NCBI GenBank assembly: GCA_017548125.1
Contig: JAFYNK010000007.1
Location: 1-64,000, forward strand
Length of the DNA: 64,000 bases
Direction: 5' to 3'
Origin: Bacteroidales bacterium
GTDB lineage: Bacteria > Bacteroidota > Bacteroidia > Bacteroidales > F082
Below are positions 43,874-53,471 of this stretch, piece after piece; the stretch's first letter is position 1; every line of letters begins with the position of its first letter. The translations under genes and the position numbers were made by a program. The notes under the pieces were generated by a model, which worked only from the letters and a program-made list of their open reading frames with translations, was not told the origin of the DNA and ran no database searches.

Positions 43874-45049
43874 TCAATTTTTAACTTTCAATTTCATCTC
43901 GTCTTCCATAATCTTAGTCGCCATGCCCCAGTCATAGACTCGATGTACGAAATCGTAGCCTTTTTGCGCCAATGTGTCTGCTTTTTCTTTATCGGTAAGA
44001 AGTGTGATGATGTGTTGAGCGAGTTCTTGTTCGTTGTTGCCGACGAGAATCTCTTTGTCTTCTTCAGCGTGTAACGAATCGTTGGCCAATGTCGTTGTTA
44101 TACAAGGAAGTCGCATCGACATTGCTTCTAAAAGCTTGTTCTGGAGTCCAGTGCCTATTCTCATTGGTGCGATGAAAATTTTGCTCTGAGCGTAGGCATC
44201 TCTCATGTCGTCAATCCATCCGCTTATGATTATCTTGTCAGAAGCCACTTTCTTGACGCGAGGGTCCGGCGTGACGCCTGCAACGTACAATCTTGTATTT
44301 GGAAGTTTCTCCCAAACTATTGGTAATATCTGATTTGCAAGATATTCAACTGCATTGACATTAGGAGCGTATGCCATATTGCCAGTGAAGACTATATCGT
44401 ATTTCTTCTCGCTTTCCTGCGGAGTGTAATATTCATGGTCAACGCCATTAGGGACAATAAGTATCTCTTCTTTTTTAGGATGGTCGATATGAATCCTGTC
44501 AGGAATGCTGATGATTGTTTTAATGTCGAAATCGTTGAAGATGTCGTGCTCGTAGCGCTTCAGCCTTTTATATTCCATATTGAAAATGGGTTTTAAATAA
44601 AAAGGTGCTATTTCATATCTTCTTTTCATTCCCATTGAAAAGACATCCTGATAGTCAATGGTTTTAGGTGTTTTTTCTTTGCGAATATATTCAGCTATTC
44701 TAAGCAGCTGACCGAAAAGCATGTCTGGACTGTGTTTTTCGATGAGGTTGTGAATTTTCTTGTGAGCCTTTTTGCTGTAAAAATATCCGCATTGAATAGG
44801 GATGCCTTTGAAGAAGGCCATTGCCATATTGAATAATATTGATATTTTGCCTAATTCGATGAAATTTATTGATGTACAATAAGGTTGCAGAGCTTTGAAT
44901 GCGTCTTCCTTATTTGTCTTTTTATCAGATAAAGCACATAAAATCACCTCGTTGTTTTTGGCAAGTTGCTTTATCTGGTTGAAAGCTCGCAACTTATCGC
45001 CTTTTTCAAGAGGCCACGGTATTCTCGGCAACAATACAAATATTTTCAT
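43874..45049 (-). CDS. Glycosyltransferase, GT4-like
   Basis: A 391 aa cytoplasmic or peripheral GT-B glycosyltransferase. The N-terminal domain begins KIFVLLPRIPWPLEKGDKLRAFNQIKQL. The C-terminal donor-binding domain has DIVFTGNMAYAPNVNAVEYL, VYVAGVTP-like text and PMRIGTGLQNKLLEAMSMRLPCITT, with the conserved glutamate. It resembles the TIGR03087/Stp1-type subgroup. Donor and acceptor are unknown. It begins 6 bp after another glycosyltransferase that follows lptG, suggesting a role in surface glycans. Confidence 0.88.
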   Translation of the reverse strand: MKIFVLLPRIPWPLEKGDKLRAFNQIKQLAKNNEVILCALSDKKTNKEDAFKALQPYCTSINFIELGKISILFNMAMAFFKGIPIQCGYFYSKKAHKKIHNLIEKHSPDMLFGQLLRIAEYIRKEKTPKTIDYQDVFSMGMKRRYEIAPFYLKPIFNMEYKRLKRYEHDIFNDFDIKTIISIPDRIHIDHPKKEEILIVPNGVDHEYYTPQESEKKYDIVFTGNMAYAPNVNAVEYLANQILPIVWEKLPNTRLYVAGVTPDPRVKKVASDKIIISGWIDDMRDAYAQSKIFIAPMRIGTGLQNKLLEAMSMRLPCITTTLANDSLHAEEDKEILVGNNEQELAQHIITLLTDKEKADTLAQKGYDFVHRVYDWGMATKIMEDEMKLKVKN

Positions 45050-45055
45050 AATGCT

Positions 45056-46282
45056 TTAATTGTTTATATATGTAATATCTTTTTTTGTTTTACTGATTTC
45101 GTCGTAGAAAATTATCAGTCTCTCGATGATTTTCTTGTTGTCGTAAACTTCTTCTACGAGTTTACGGGCGTTATGGCCGATTCTTTGAGCCTCATTAGGA
45201 TCCTTGATGATTTTGCAAATTACTTCTGTCATCTTAGCAGGAGTGTCGGCTATGATGATGTTTTCATGTTCTGAATATTGGATACCTTCAGCTCCTATCA
45301 TTGTTGTTATGACGGTTCTTCCCATAGCCATCGATTCGATGATTTTGATTCTTATTCCGCTGCCTGAGAGAAGAGGGACTATTGCTATGTCGTGATTTCT
45401 TATAAATTCTTTGGCATCAGCTACTTCGCCTATCACATTGACATTTTTTTTCTTTAATTTCATTAACCATTTAGGCATGTGGCGTCCTGCTAGATATAAG
45501 CTGAGTTCAGGTTCTCTTTTGCTTAATTTGTCCCATATTTTATTCAAGAACCAGGAAATTCCTTCTTCGTTAGGCATCCAGTTCATCGAGCCGATATGAT
45601 AAAGAGTAGGTTTTTCCCTGACTTCGAAATGTGGTTTGAAATCGTCAGGATTAACGCCGTACGGGATGTCGATTACAGGAATGGCGGTCTCGCCTCTGAA
45701 AAAGGCAGCGTCGCGATATGTGATGGCAGCGATGCCATCGACTTGATTTATCACATCTAATTCATACTTTCTCAAGGTGTTGACCAAGTGGTTGATGTAC
45801 CATCGTTTAGGTGTGAATTTGGTTTTCTTTGCTATTCTGTCCCAAATGAGATGTTCAACATTATGTGCGCGTAACACTATCTTTGCGTTGGAATGTTCTC
45901 TGATGGTCTGGATGTACGGCGCCATATAAACCATCTCCAGCTGGATGATGTCGTATTTGTCTTTCTTCAGAATCTCGATGAGCTTGTTGGTGAAATCGGT
46001 GGAGATGAAACGTTTCACATGGTATGACTCGTCAGAGAAAAGATTCTTGAAAGCTTCGATAGGTTTTATTCTTAAATCAACGTCAACCAATTCGATGCCC
46101 GTTTTTTCACGATATTCTTTTGGAATGTCTTTTTCTTTGATATGATATTTCTCGCTATTGACAGCAAGTATCTTGACTTTATGACCGGCATTAAGTAATC
46201 CGTTGACAATACTATTCATTGCCATAGGTCCGCCTTCGCTTGGCGGGAAAGGTGACTTGTTGCATAGCATTAAAATATTCAT
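45056..46282 (-). CDS. Glycosyltransferase, GT4-like
   Basis: A 408 aa GT-B glycosyltransferase. The N-terminus is MNILMLCNKSPFPPSEGGPMAMNS, followed by LRAHNVEHLIWDRI. The C-terminal domain contains LYHIGSMNWMPNEEGISWFLNKIW, GRHMPKWL and VPLLSGSGIRIKIIESMAMGRTVITT. It is paralogous in outline to the next gene downstream, but not close. It sits 18 bp after lptG and 6 bp before the second glycosyltransferase. The three genes form a likely operon for LPS or capsule assembly, with substrates unknown. Confidence 0.88.
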   Translation of the reverse strand: MNILMLCNKSPFPPSEGGPMAMNSIVNGLLNAGHKVKILAVNSEKYHIKEKDIPKEYREKTGIELVDVDLRIKPIEAFKNLFSDESYHVKRFISTDFTNKLIEILKKDKYDIIQLEMVYMAPYIQTIREHSNAKIVLRAHNVEHLIWDRIAKKTKFTPKRWYINHLVNTLRKYELDVINQVDGIAAITYRDAAFFRGETAIPVIDIPYGVNPDDFKPHFEVREKPTLYHIGSMNWMPNEEGISWFLNKIWDKLSKREPELSLYLAGRHMPKWLMKLKKKNVNVIGEVADAKEFIRNHDIAIVPLLSGSGIRIKIIESMAMGRTVITTMIGAEGIQYSEHENIIIADTPAKMTEVICKIIKDPNEAQRIGHNARKLVEEVYDNKKIIERLIIFYDEISKTKKDITYINN

Positions 46283-46300
46283 AATCTGTATTTTTATAAG

Positions 46301-47746
46301 TTATTTTTTCTTGAAAATCTTGTTAAATGTCTTTTTCCAGCTTTCTCCGTCGAGAATGCTCGAATCGGTTGTGGCTTTGACAGTAAGGAAAATTCCTATT
46401 GGAAGTATTATTATTGATGAAAGCCATACGCCTATGAAAATAGGGATGTCGCCAGCTATAGCGATACGTTGGCTTGTAATGGTTATGATGTAGTAAATGA
46501 CAAAGAAAATAACGCTGATTACGATAGGAAGTCCGAGTCCGCCTTTGCGGATGATGGCACCTAATGGAGCTCCGATGAAGAAGAAGAGGAGACAGGCGAT
46601 GCTGAGCGAGAACTTCTCATGAAGAACCTGCTGGTGTTTCCTGATGTTGGTTTCCTGTCTTTCAAAATCTCTGATGTTCAAGTCGATATTGTCAATCTGA
46701 TTCTTTGTCGCTGTGATTGCCATGTTGACAATGGATTCTTGTTCTTTCTGTCCAAAGTTTTCTAGTAATGGCCATTTGAACACTGTAATTGTATCGAGTT
46801 CTGCCTTTTTGCCCTTGCTCTGATTGTTGGCGTTCGTCACATCTTTGGATGAGAAATGTTGAAGCCTGTTCTTGAAAGAGTTTTTGAATGAGCTGTGTCT
46901 TTCAGCGCTGCTTGCCTCCAAAGAGTCGATGGCTACAACTAATTGGTTTATGTTCAGCATCGACTGATGTCCTTTCATAGAACTCTCGTCGCTTTCTGTC
47001 ATGCTGAAATCTGAAATGTCGAAACTGACGAACTGCTTCTCAAAAGCCATGGTCTCGAAAGGCCTTTTTGATTTATATTCTTTATCGTCAACGACTTCAA
47101 TGTAATTGGAACCATTATAAAGTGTGAAGACAATCTCTTTTTGATTTGGTGCCAAAGCTATTGTGGCTGAATCGGCTGTCGTGACTTTTATGTTTCCTTT
47201 GTATTCTGTATGGTCATAAATCAAGACATCGTACAAAGTATTGCCGTCTGCGCCTTTCTTTCCAGCTCTAATTGTATATTTGTCAATGCCTTTGTAAAAC
47301 ATACCTTCTGGAATGTCGAACGACATTTTTTGCTTTCTGACATCTCTTAACAATGTCTTTGATTTTAATGTTGCAACAGGTAAGACATTGTTTGAGAATA
47401 TGAATGCTGTGAAACTCATTATGATAGAGAAAAACAGCAAAGGTCGCATTATTCTCCAGACGGAAATTCCGGAGGCTTTCATTGCAACAAGTTCGTAGTA
47501 TTCACCTAAGTTGCCAAAGCACATCAATGACGACAGTAATATTGCAAGAGGCAATGCCATGGGAACAAAAGTGATTGATGTGTAGAACATCAACTTTCCC
47601 AATACATCAAATCCCAATCCTTTGCCGACGAGGTCGTCAAGATAGCACCATAAAAATTGCATGAGCAAAATGAATACGGCGACAAAGAATGTGAAAATGA
47701 ATGTGCCTATAAAAGAATGCAATATGTATTTATATAGTTTTTTCAA
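46301..47746 (-). CDS. LptF/LptG-family LPS export permease
   Basis: An inner-membrane component of the Lpt machine that extracts LPS from the inner membrane, powered by LptB. The 481 aa protein has the YjgP/YjgQ layout: three N-terminal transmembrane helices (about 10-33, 55-80 and 98-122), a large periplasmic beta-jellyroll with an asparagine/lysine-rich insertion (about 125-385), then three C-terminal helices. The N-terminal KKLYKYILHSFIGTFIFTFFVAVFILLMQFLW is typical. LptF and LptG cannot be told apart with certainty. It is first in an operon with two glycosyltransferases. lptB is 1.2 kb away on the same strand. Confidence 0.92.
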   Translation of the reverse strand: MKKLYKYILHSFIGTFIFTFFVAVFILLMQFLWCYLDDLVGKGLGFDVLGKLMFYTSITFVPMALPLAILLSSLMCFGNLGEYYELVAMKASGISVWRIMRPLLFFSIIMSFTAFIFSNNVLPVATLKSKTLLRDVRKQKMSFDIPEGMFYKGIDKYTIRAGKKGADGNTLYDVLIYDHTEYKGNIKVTTADSATIALAPNQKEIVFTLYNGSNYIEVVDDKEYKSKRPFETMAFEKQFVSFDISDFSMTESDESSMKGHQSMLNINQLVVAIDSLEASSAERHSSFKNSFKNRLQHFSSKDVTNANNQSKGKKAELDTITVFKWPLLENFGQKEQESIVNMAITATKNQIDNIDLNIRDFERQETNIRKHQQVLHEKFSLSIACLLFFFIGAPLGAIIRKGGLGLPIVISVIFFVIYYIITITSQRIAIAGDIPIFIGVWLSSIIILPIGIFLTVKATTDSSILDGESWKKTFNKIFKKK

Positions 47747-47767
47747 GACTTATAATAATTACGTTTG

Positions 47768-47775
47768 CAAAGATA
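47768..47775 (-). promoter_or_regulatory. -7 promoter element TATCTTTG of the lptG-like operon
   Basis: TATCTTTG on the minus strand lies 21 bases upstream of the ATG at 47746. Confidence 0.55.
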
Positions 47776-47847
47776 ACTTTATTTTTTTTTATAATGACGT
47801 ATCTACATTGACAAATATTTCTTTTTTTTGCATAAAAATTTATGTCT

Positions 47848-48177
47848 ATGGAAAATAATATTTTTGATTTTTTTAAAGAAATAAATGTTAGTATAACTGT
47901 TTCAGATACAGAAGGTAACGTTGTTTATATGAATGATAAGTCAAAAAGCGTTTTTGGCGATATGGTCGGAAAAAATATGATGTCGTGTCATAAACAGTCG
48001 TCACAGGAAACGATAAAACGCCTCATTGATGAAAAAGGCACTAATGTTTATACAATTCAGAAGGGCGATGTGAAAAAAATGATTTATCAAACACCTTGGT
48101 TCGTTGATGGAGAAGTTAAAGGTCTCGTAGAATATTCAATCATTTTGCCAGAAGAAATGCCTCATTATATAAGATGA
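47848..48177 (+). CDS. Single PAS-domain protein
   Basis: A small cytoplasmic protein of 109 aa from the ATG at 47848 (or 111 aa from 47842). Almost the whole length is one PAS domain: ITVSDTEGNVVYMNDKSKSVFGD at the start and VYTIQKGDVKKMIYQTPWFVDGEVKGLVEYSI at the end. No kinase, cyclase or other output domain is present. A Met-Ser-Cys-His stretch (MMSCHKQSS) lies in the middle and could bind a metal or heme, though this is a guess. Its stop overlaps the pssA start by four bases (ATGA), which indicates translational coupling. Confidence 0.78.
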   Translation: MENNIFDFFKEINVSITVSDTEGNVVYMNDKSKSVFGDMVGKNMMSCHKQSSQETIKRLIDEKGTNVYTIQKGDVKKMIYQTPWFVDGEVKGLVEYSIILPEEMPHYIR

Positions 48178-48902
48178 ATTTTAAAGAAATGAAAATAGTT
48201 AAACATATACCAAATTCAATAACATGTTGCAACCTTTTATCTGGTTGCGTGTCAATATTGTTGACGGCTAGCGGTCATTTAGAACTTGCTGGAGTGATGA
48301 TATTTGTTGCAGCTCTCTTCGATTTTTTTGATGGTTTTGCAGCTCGCCTCCTAAAGGCTTACTCTCCTTTAGGCGCGCAGTTGGACTCGCTCGCTGATGT
48401 CGTATCTTTCGGAGTAGCGCCGTCATTCATAATGTTTTCTTATGTAAATAAACTTGCCATTAACAATTTTAGTCTTAGAATATCAGGTATCAATGTCTTG
48501 CCGTTCTTGGCTTTATTCTTGGCTGTCTTCGCAGCATTGCGCCTCGCTAAATTCAATATCGACGACAGACAAACGACTTCATTCATAGGACTTCCAACTC
48601 CAGCGATGGGAATTTTTGTCGCATCTCTGCCTTTGGCAATGTTAAACGAATCGTTTACATTCATGAGTAATCTTATGTGCAGCCCATTGTTTGTATTTGC
48701 GATAGTGATAGGTTTCTGTTATCTTATGGTAAGTGAAATACCTTTCTTTTCATTGAAAGTAAAGAGTTTGAAATTCAAAGATATAAAACATATTTACTTG
48801 TTGGCAGCATTTGCTATCGTAGCGTTTGTTTTTTTAGGATTAACAGCTATTCCTTTTGTGATGTTGTTCTATATCGTTGAAGCACTGTTTGTAAAGGCTT
48901 AG
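48174..48902 (+). CDS. pssA: CDP-diacylglycerol--serine O-phosphatidyltransferase
   Basis: It makes phosphatidylserine from CDP-diacylglycerol and serine, the precursor of phosphatidylethanolamine. The 242 aa membrane protein has the CDP-alcohol phosphatidyltransferase motif D53-G-x2-A57-R58-x8-G67-x3-D71-x3-D75 and six to seven hydrophobic helices. The N-terminal VKHIPNSITCCNLLSG is typical of the PssA group. The start overlaps the end of the PAS gene by 4 bp. It is convergent with lptB. Confidence 0.93.
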   Translation: MNFKEMKIVKHIPNSITCCNLLSGCVSILLTASGHLELAGVMIFVAALFDFFDGFAARLLKAYSPLGAQLDSLADVVSFGVAPSFIMFSYVNKLAINNFSLRISGINVLPFLALFLAVFAALRLAKFNIDDRQTTSFIGLPTPAMGIFVASLPLAMLNESFTFMSNLMCSPLFVFAIVIGFCYLMVSEIPFFSLKVKSLKFKDIKHIYLLAAFAIVAFVFLGLTAIPFVMLFYIVEALFVKA

Positions 48903-48953
48903 AGGGTTTAAAGGATTTAGAGACATTAAGTAATAACTCCTAATTCCTAATTG

Positions 48954-49691
48954 TCAAAACTCTTTTCTTCTCAATTCAAAGTTGCTTCCCAGATAATGTG
49001 AACGTACTATTTCGTCGTTGGCGAGTTCTTCTGGTGTTCCTGCTTTAAGAACTTTTCCTTCAAACACCAGGTACGCTCTGTCGGTGATTGACAGGGTCTC
49101 GTTTGCGTTGTGGTCGGTGATGAGGACGCCGATGTTCTTGTTTTTCAGTTTTGCTACGATACGCTGTATGTCTTCAACGGCGATAGGGTCAACGCCGGCG
49201 AAAGGCTCGTCGAGGAGGATGAACTTAGGATCTACTGCCAAGGCTCTCGCTATCTCAGTCCTGCGGCGCTCGCCTCCAGAGAGTTGTATCCCTTTGCTTT
49301 TTCTGATATGCTGCAAACCGAACTCGTCTAATAATGATTCCAGTTTTTCAGCCTGTTGCTCTTTGGTGATGCCTTTTTTGAACTGCATGACGGAAGAAAT
49401 GTTGTCTTCAACGCTGAGCTGACGAAATACGGAAGCCTCTTGCGCAAGGTAGCCTATCCCGAGCTGAGCTCTCTTATACATCGGGAATTGTGTGATGTCT
49501 TCGTCGTCCAAATAAACATGACCCGAAAACGGCTTGATAAGACCGACAGTCATGTAAAATGTAGTCGTTTTGCCTGCGCCGTTTGGTCCTAGCAATCCTA
49601 CAATTTCGCCTTGTCTAACTTCAACGCTGACGCCTTTTACTACAGTACGATTGTTATATTTCTTAACTAAATTGTCAGTCCTTAATATCAT
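48954..49691 (-). CDS. lptB: LPS export ATP-binding protein LptB
   Basis: The cytoplasmic ATPase of the LptBFG transporter, 245 aa. Walker A is GPNGAGKTT, the Q-loop region is GYLAQEASVFRQLSVEDN, the signature is LSGGERRRTEIARAL, Walker B is FILLDEPFAGVDP, and ITDHN carries the switch histidine. The EASVFR and FAGVDPIAVEDIQ stretches are characteristic of LptB. It follows kdsD on the same strand with a composite repeat in the 128-bp gap, coupling Kdo precursor synthesis to LPS export. Confidence 0.95.
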   Translation of the reverse strand: MILRTDNLVKKYNNRTVVKGVSVEVRQGEIVGLLGPNGAGKTTTFYMTVGLIKPFSGHVYLDDEDITQFPMYKRAQLGIGYLAQEASVFRQLSVEDNISSVMQFKKGITKEQQAEKLESLLDEFGLQHIRKSKGIQLSGGERRRTEIARALAVDPKFILLDEPFAGVDPIAVEDIQRIVAKLKNKNIGVLITDHNANETLSITDRAYLVFEGKVLKAGTPEELANDEIVRSHYLGSNFELRRKEF

Positions 49692-49819
49692 ATTTTATAG
49701 TTTAGAGTTAATGGTTTAAATTTAAGGTTTAAAGTTTAAGGAAATCGAAATCCGACCTTAAACCTTAAGCATTAAACCTTAAACCAGTTTATTCAATTTT
49801 CAATTTTCAACTTTCAATT
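49692..49819. repeat. Composite intergenic repeat, copy B
   Basis: It has the same block order as 43755-43873: TATAGTTTAGAGTTAATGG and GGTTTAAAGTTTAAGG, then CCTTAAACCTTAAGC and ATTAAACCTTAAACCAG, then AATTTTCAATTTTCAAC and TTTCAATTTCA. It lies between the kdsD stop and the lptB start, just as copy A lies between a stop and the ettA start. Confidence 0.8.
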
Positions 49820-50776
49820 TCACAAAATTCCTTCTTTAATAATGTCGTGTATATGTATCATGCCGACATAGTTGCCGTTTTCCATAACAGGCAGTTGTGT
49901 TATTGATTTCTTTTGCATTAGTTCGAGAGCGTTGACGACCAGGTCGTTTTTGTCTATCGTCTTAGGGTTTTTCGTCATGATGTCGATGGCTTTCACCTCT
50001 TCTATATTAGGGTGTTTCATCAGCATTCTTCTGAGGTCGCCGTCGGTGATGATGCCTGAGAGCATGCCGTTGTTCATTACGGCTGTTGCGCCAAGGAGTT
50101 TCTCGGAAATCTCTATTATCACATTGGTCATAATGTCGTCTTCGTTCACCATAGGCGCTGCGTTTTTGACGCAGACGTCGCCGACTCTGAGATAAAGCCT
50201 TTTGCCCAAAGCTCCTCCCGGATGGAACTTGGCGAAGTCTTCTGAGCTGAATCCGCGACATTTCAGCAGAGCGATGGCAAGGGCGTCGCCCATCACCAGT
50301 TGCGCTGTAGTACTTGCGGTAGGCGCGAGGTTGTTAGGACAAGCCTCATAAGGCACGGTGGTGTCGAGTACATAATCGGCTTCCGCTGCGAGATATGATT
50401 TGGTGTTGCCGACGATGGCGACAAGTTTGTTCTTCCTTATTTTAATAAGCGGGGTGAGTACTTTTATTTCTGGCGTCTCTCCGCTTTTTGAAATAATTAT
50501 TACAATATCTTCGTCTCTGATGATGCCTAAATCGCCGTGAATGGCATCGGCTGCATGCATGAAAACAGCCGTCGTTCCTGTGGAATTTAAGGTCGCAACG
50601 ATTTTTTGTGCGATATTTGCACTCTTTCCAATACCAGAAACTATCACATTTCCCTTAGAATTTAAGATTAATTCAACGACTTTTGTGAAATTATCTGTTA
50701 AAAGCTCTTTTAATCCTAGTATTGAATTAGCTTCAGTATCAATTACTTGTATTGCGATATCCTTTATATTTTCCAT
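49820..50776 (-). CDS. kdsD: Arabinose-5-phosphate isomerase (KpsF/GutQ/KdsD family)
   Basis: It interconverts ribulose-5-phosphate and arabinose-5-phosphate, the precursor of Kdo in the LPS inner core. The 318 aa protein has an N-terminal SIS domain (VIVSGIGKSANIAQKIVATLNSTGT, HGDLGIIRDEDIVIIISKSGETPE) and two CBS domains at about 205-318, ending KSITQLPVMENGNYVGMIHIHDIIKEGIL. The SIS plus two CBS layout is diagnostic. It sits upstream of lptB. Confidence 0.95.
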   Translation of the reverse strand: MENIKDIAIQVIDTEANSILGLKELLTDNFTKVVELILNSKGNVIVSGIGKSANIAQKIVATLNSTGTTAVFMHAADAIHGDLGIIRDEDIVIIISKSGETPEIKVLTPLIKIRKNKLVAIVGNTKSYLAAEADYVLDTTVPYEACPNNLAPTASTTAQLVMGDALAIALLKCRGFSSEDFAKFHPGGALGKRLYLRVGDVCVKNAAPMVNEDDIMTNVIIEISEKLLGATAVMNNGMLSGIITDGDLRRMLMKHPNIEEVKAIDIMTKNPKTIDKNDLVVNALELMQKKSITQLPVMENGNYVGMIHIHDIIKEGIL

Positions 50777-50825
50777 ATTTTCAAAAAAAATAATTTTTTT
50801 CTTGCATCTTTAAAATTAAAAATCA

Positions 50826-50833
50826 TAACTTTG
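50826..50833 (+). promoter_or_regulatory. Candidate -7 element TAACTTTG of recQ
   Basis: TAACTTTG on the plus strand lies 73 bases before the recQ ATG and faces the kdsD box at 50876-50883. If both are used, the two 5' leaders overlap. Confidence 0.4.
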
Positions 50834-50875
50834 TCAAAGAGACGAATGATAAATTTTACTTTGAACAAAACTTTG

Positions 50876-50883
50876 CAAATATA
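50876..50883 (-). promoter_or_regulatory. Candidate -7 element TATATTTG of kdsD-lptB
   Basis: TATATTTG on the minus strand fits the consensus and predicts a leader of roughly 95 nt for kdsD. Confidence 0.4.
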
Positions 50884-50906
50884 AATAAAATTTCATTGAA
50901 GAGATT

Positions 50907-53111
50907 ATGGCAAAAATTAATGAAAAAAGTTTGCACGATTTATTGAAAAACGTTTTTGGTTTTGAACAATTCAAAGGAAACCAAGAAGCTATTATAAAAA
51001 GTATCCTCGCAGGGAATAATACTTTTGTTCTTATGCCTACAGGCGGAGGCAAGTCTTTATGTTATCAGCTGCCTGCTTTAATAAGTGAAGGAACAACTAT
51101 CGTTGTTTCACCTTTGATTGCCTTGATGAAAAATCAGGTTGATATGATTCGTAATTTCGGCACCGATAGTGGTATCGCTCATGTTATGAATTCTTCGCTC
51201 TCAAAGGCGGAATTGCTTCAGGTCAAGGAAGACCTTATGAGCGGAAAGACGAAGCTCCTTTACGTGGCTCCGGAATCTCTCACTAAGGAAGAAACCGTTG
51301 ACTTTTTGCGAGGATTAAAGATTTCGTTCTTCGCTATTGATGAGGCTCACTGTATCTCAGAATGGGGCCACGATTTCAGACCAGAATACCGCCGCCTGAG
51401 ACCTATCATCAATGCTATCTGCCCTGAATTGCCTGTCATAGCTCTTACAGCTACAGCAACAGTAAAGGTTCAGAAGGATATTTTGAAAAACCTAGAAATC
51501 CCAGATGCTAAAATATTTAAATCTTCTTTTGACAGATCAAATCTTCATTATGAAGTAAGATCAAAGACAAAAGATGTCGTTAAGGATATTATTAAATATA
51601 TCAAAAATAACCCAGGAAAGTCGGGCATCGTTTATTGCTTGAGCCGTAAAAAAGTAGAGGAACTTGCTGAAGTCCTCGTCGCTAATGGCATCAGAGCCTT
51701 GCCTTATCACGCAGGCCTCGACAGCCAGACACGCCGCGAAAACCAGGATAAGTTCTTGATGGAAGAAGTGGATATTATCGTTGCTACTATCGCCTTCGGA
51801 ATGGGAATCGATAAACCGGATATTCGTTTCGTTATACATCACGACATCCCTAAGAGCCTCGAAGGTTATTATCAGGAAACAGGTAGAGCAGGACGCGACG
51901 GCGGCGAAGGAAAATGCATCGCATTCTATGACTATGAAGATATTCATAAGTTGGAGAAATTCAACAAAGGTAAAGATGTGGCAGAACAAGAAATAGCAAG
52001 AGAACTTCTCAACGAGACAGTTACATACGCCGAATCATCAGTATGCCGTCATAAACTTCTGTTGCACTATTTCGGTGAAACTTATGAAAAAGAAAACTGT
52101 GGCGCATGCGACAACTGCGTAAATCCTAAAGTGCGCTTCGATGGTAAGGAAGATGTGAAACTTGTTATTGAAGCTATCATCTCGACAAAACAGTTGTTCA
52201 AGACAAAACATATTGCAGAACTCCTCGCTGGTAAAACTACAGGCGATATTATAACTGCAAAACATGATACTAACGAATTCTTCGGCGCCGGAGATGATAA
52301 TGATGAAAAATATTGGACATCAATAATACGTCAGGCTGTCGTTAACGGATTGCTCACTAAAGATATTGAAGAATATGGCGTCTTGAAAGTATCTAAAGAA
52401 GGTAAGGATTTTATCAAGAAACCGTATCCTATCATGGTGGCAAAAGACCACGATTATGACAATCCAGATGAGGACGAATTTGATGAAGAAAGAATAGCTT
52501 TCGGCAAAGATAGCGGAACTGACAAGACTTTGTTCGCTATGCTGAAAGACCTTCGCAAGACAATGGCGAAGAAAATGAATCTGCCTCCATTCGTCATCTT
52601 CCAAGACCCTTCTCTCGAAGATATGACAATTCAATATCCAATAACAATGGATGAATTGACTCAGATTGTGGGCGTAGGTCAAGGTAAAGCTCAAAAATTC
52701 GGCCAGCCATTCTTGGATCTCATCAAGGAATATGTCGAAGAAAATGAAATCACTCGCCCTAATGATATGGTGATTAAGTCTTCTGTCAATAGATCTGCAA
52801 TGAAAATCAGTATCATCCAAAATATTGATAGAAAGATTCCTCTCGAAGATATCGCTCATTCTAAGAATATGGGATTCGATGAGCTTCTCACAGAAATAGA
52901 AAGCATTGTGGCAAGTGGAACTCGTCTTGATATAAATTATTATATCGAAGAAAATATCGATGAATACCATCAGGAGGATATTTTGGAATATTTCCGCGAA
53001 GCTGACTCCGATACCGTTGAAGACGCTCTTGATGCTCTCGGCGTTAATGATTATGAAGAAGAAGAAGTCCGTTTGATGCGAATTAAATTTTTCTCCGAAG
53101 TTGGTAACTAA
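50907..53111 (+). CDS. recQ: ATP-dependent DNA helicase RecQ
   Basis: A 3'-5' DNA helicase in recombination and fork repair, 734 aa. Helicase motifs are [35 protein letters not shown], the aromatic-rich loop, and [10 protein letters not shown]. An RQC region carries the zinc cysteines C-x-H and CGACDNC. A winged helix, an HRDC domain (about 520-605) and a further helical C-terminal extension of roughly 120 residues follow. The length is typical of the longer Bacteroidota RecQ. Its last 11 bp overlap the start of a lipoprotein gene. Confidence 0.96.
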   Translation: MAKINEKSLHDLLKNVFGFEQFKGNQEAIIKSILAGNNTFVLMPTGGGKSLCYQLPALISEGTTIVVSPLIALMKNQVDMIRNFGTDSGIAHVMNSSLSKAELLQVKEDLMSGKTKLLYVAPESLTKEETVDFLRGLKISFFAIDEAHCISEWGHDFRPEYRRLRPIINAICPELPVIALTATATVKVQKDILKNLEIPDAKIFKSSFDRSNLHYEVRSKTKDVVKDIIKYIKNNPGKSGIVYCLSRKKVEELAEVLVANGIRALPYHAGLDSQTRRENQDKFLMEEVDIIVATIAFGMGIDKPDIRFVIHHDIPKSLEGYYQETGRAGRDGGEGKCIAFYDYEDIHKLEKFNKGKDVAEQEIARELLNETVTYAESSVCRHKLLLHYFGETYEKENCGACDNCVNPKVRFDGKEDVKLVIEAIISTKQLFKTKHIAELLAGKTTGDIITAKHDTNEFFGAGDDNDEKYWTSIIRQAVVNGLLTKDIEEYGVLKVSKEGKDFIKKPYPIMVAKDHDYDNPDEDEFDEERIAFGKDSGTDKTLFAMLKDLRKTMAKKMNLPPFVIFQDPSLEDMTIQYPITMDELTQIVGVGQGKAQKFGQPFLDLIKEYVEENEITRPNDMVIKSSVNRSAMKISIIQNIDRKIPLEDIAHSKNMGFDELLTEIESIVASGTRLDINYYIEENIDEYHQEDILEYFREADSDTVEDALDALGVNDYEEEEVRLMRIKFFSEVGN

Positions 53112-53469
53112 AAATATAAAAATATTGACATTGTCGGTGTTGTTGCTTCTTATGTCTTGTAACGCTAATCAAGACAAAGTAACAGCACCTTCTGTTTTAT
53201 TGCCTGAAAATGTGATGGTAGATGTGATGACTGATGTCTATATTATTGAAAACGCCATCAACCATCGTCGCGGTAAAAACATAAAGAATATCAATCTTAA
53301 AACAAGAGGATTCGATGCCGTCTTCTCTCATTATGGCATCACCGATTCCGTTTTTATAATCAATTTGGATTATTATAACGATAATCCGGAGAAGATGAAA
53401 AAAATCATGGATTCTGTTAATATGAATTTTCAAAGAATGCAGAAACAGCTAAAAGAATCGAATAAATAA
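53101..53469 (+). CDS. DUF4296 family lipoprotein
   Basis: A 122 aa protein with a short basic N-terminus, a hydrophobic stretch and the lipobox LLMSC, so it is predicted to be lipidated. The body has the DUF4296 pattern [35 protein letters not shown] and [15 protein letters not shown]. The function is unknown, and the family is restricted to Bacteroidota. No ATG exists at the right place. The only sensible start that keeps the signal peptide is the TTG at 53101, inside the end of recQ, which suggests coupled translation. A terminator follows. Confidence 0.8.
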   Translation: MVTKNIKILTLSVLLLLMSCNANQDKVTAPSVLLPENVMVDVMTDVYIIENAINHRRGKNIKNINLKTRGFDAVFSHYGITDSVFIINLDYYNDNPEKMKKIMDSVNMNFQRMQKQLKESNK

Positions 53470-53471
53470 AA

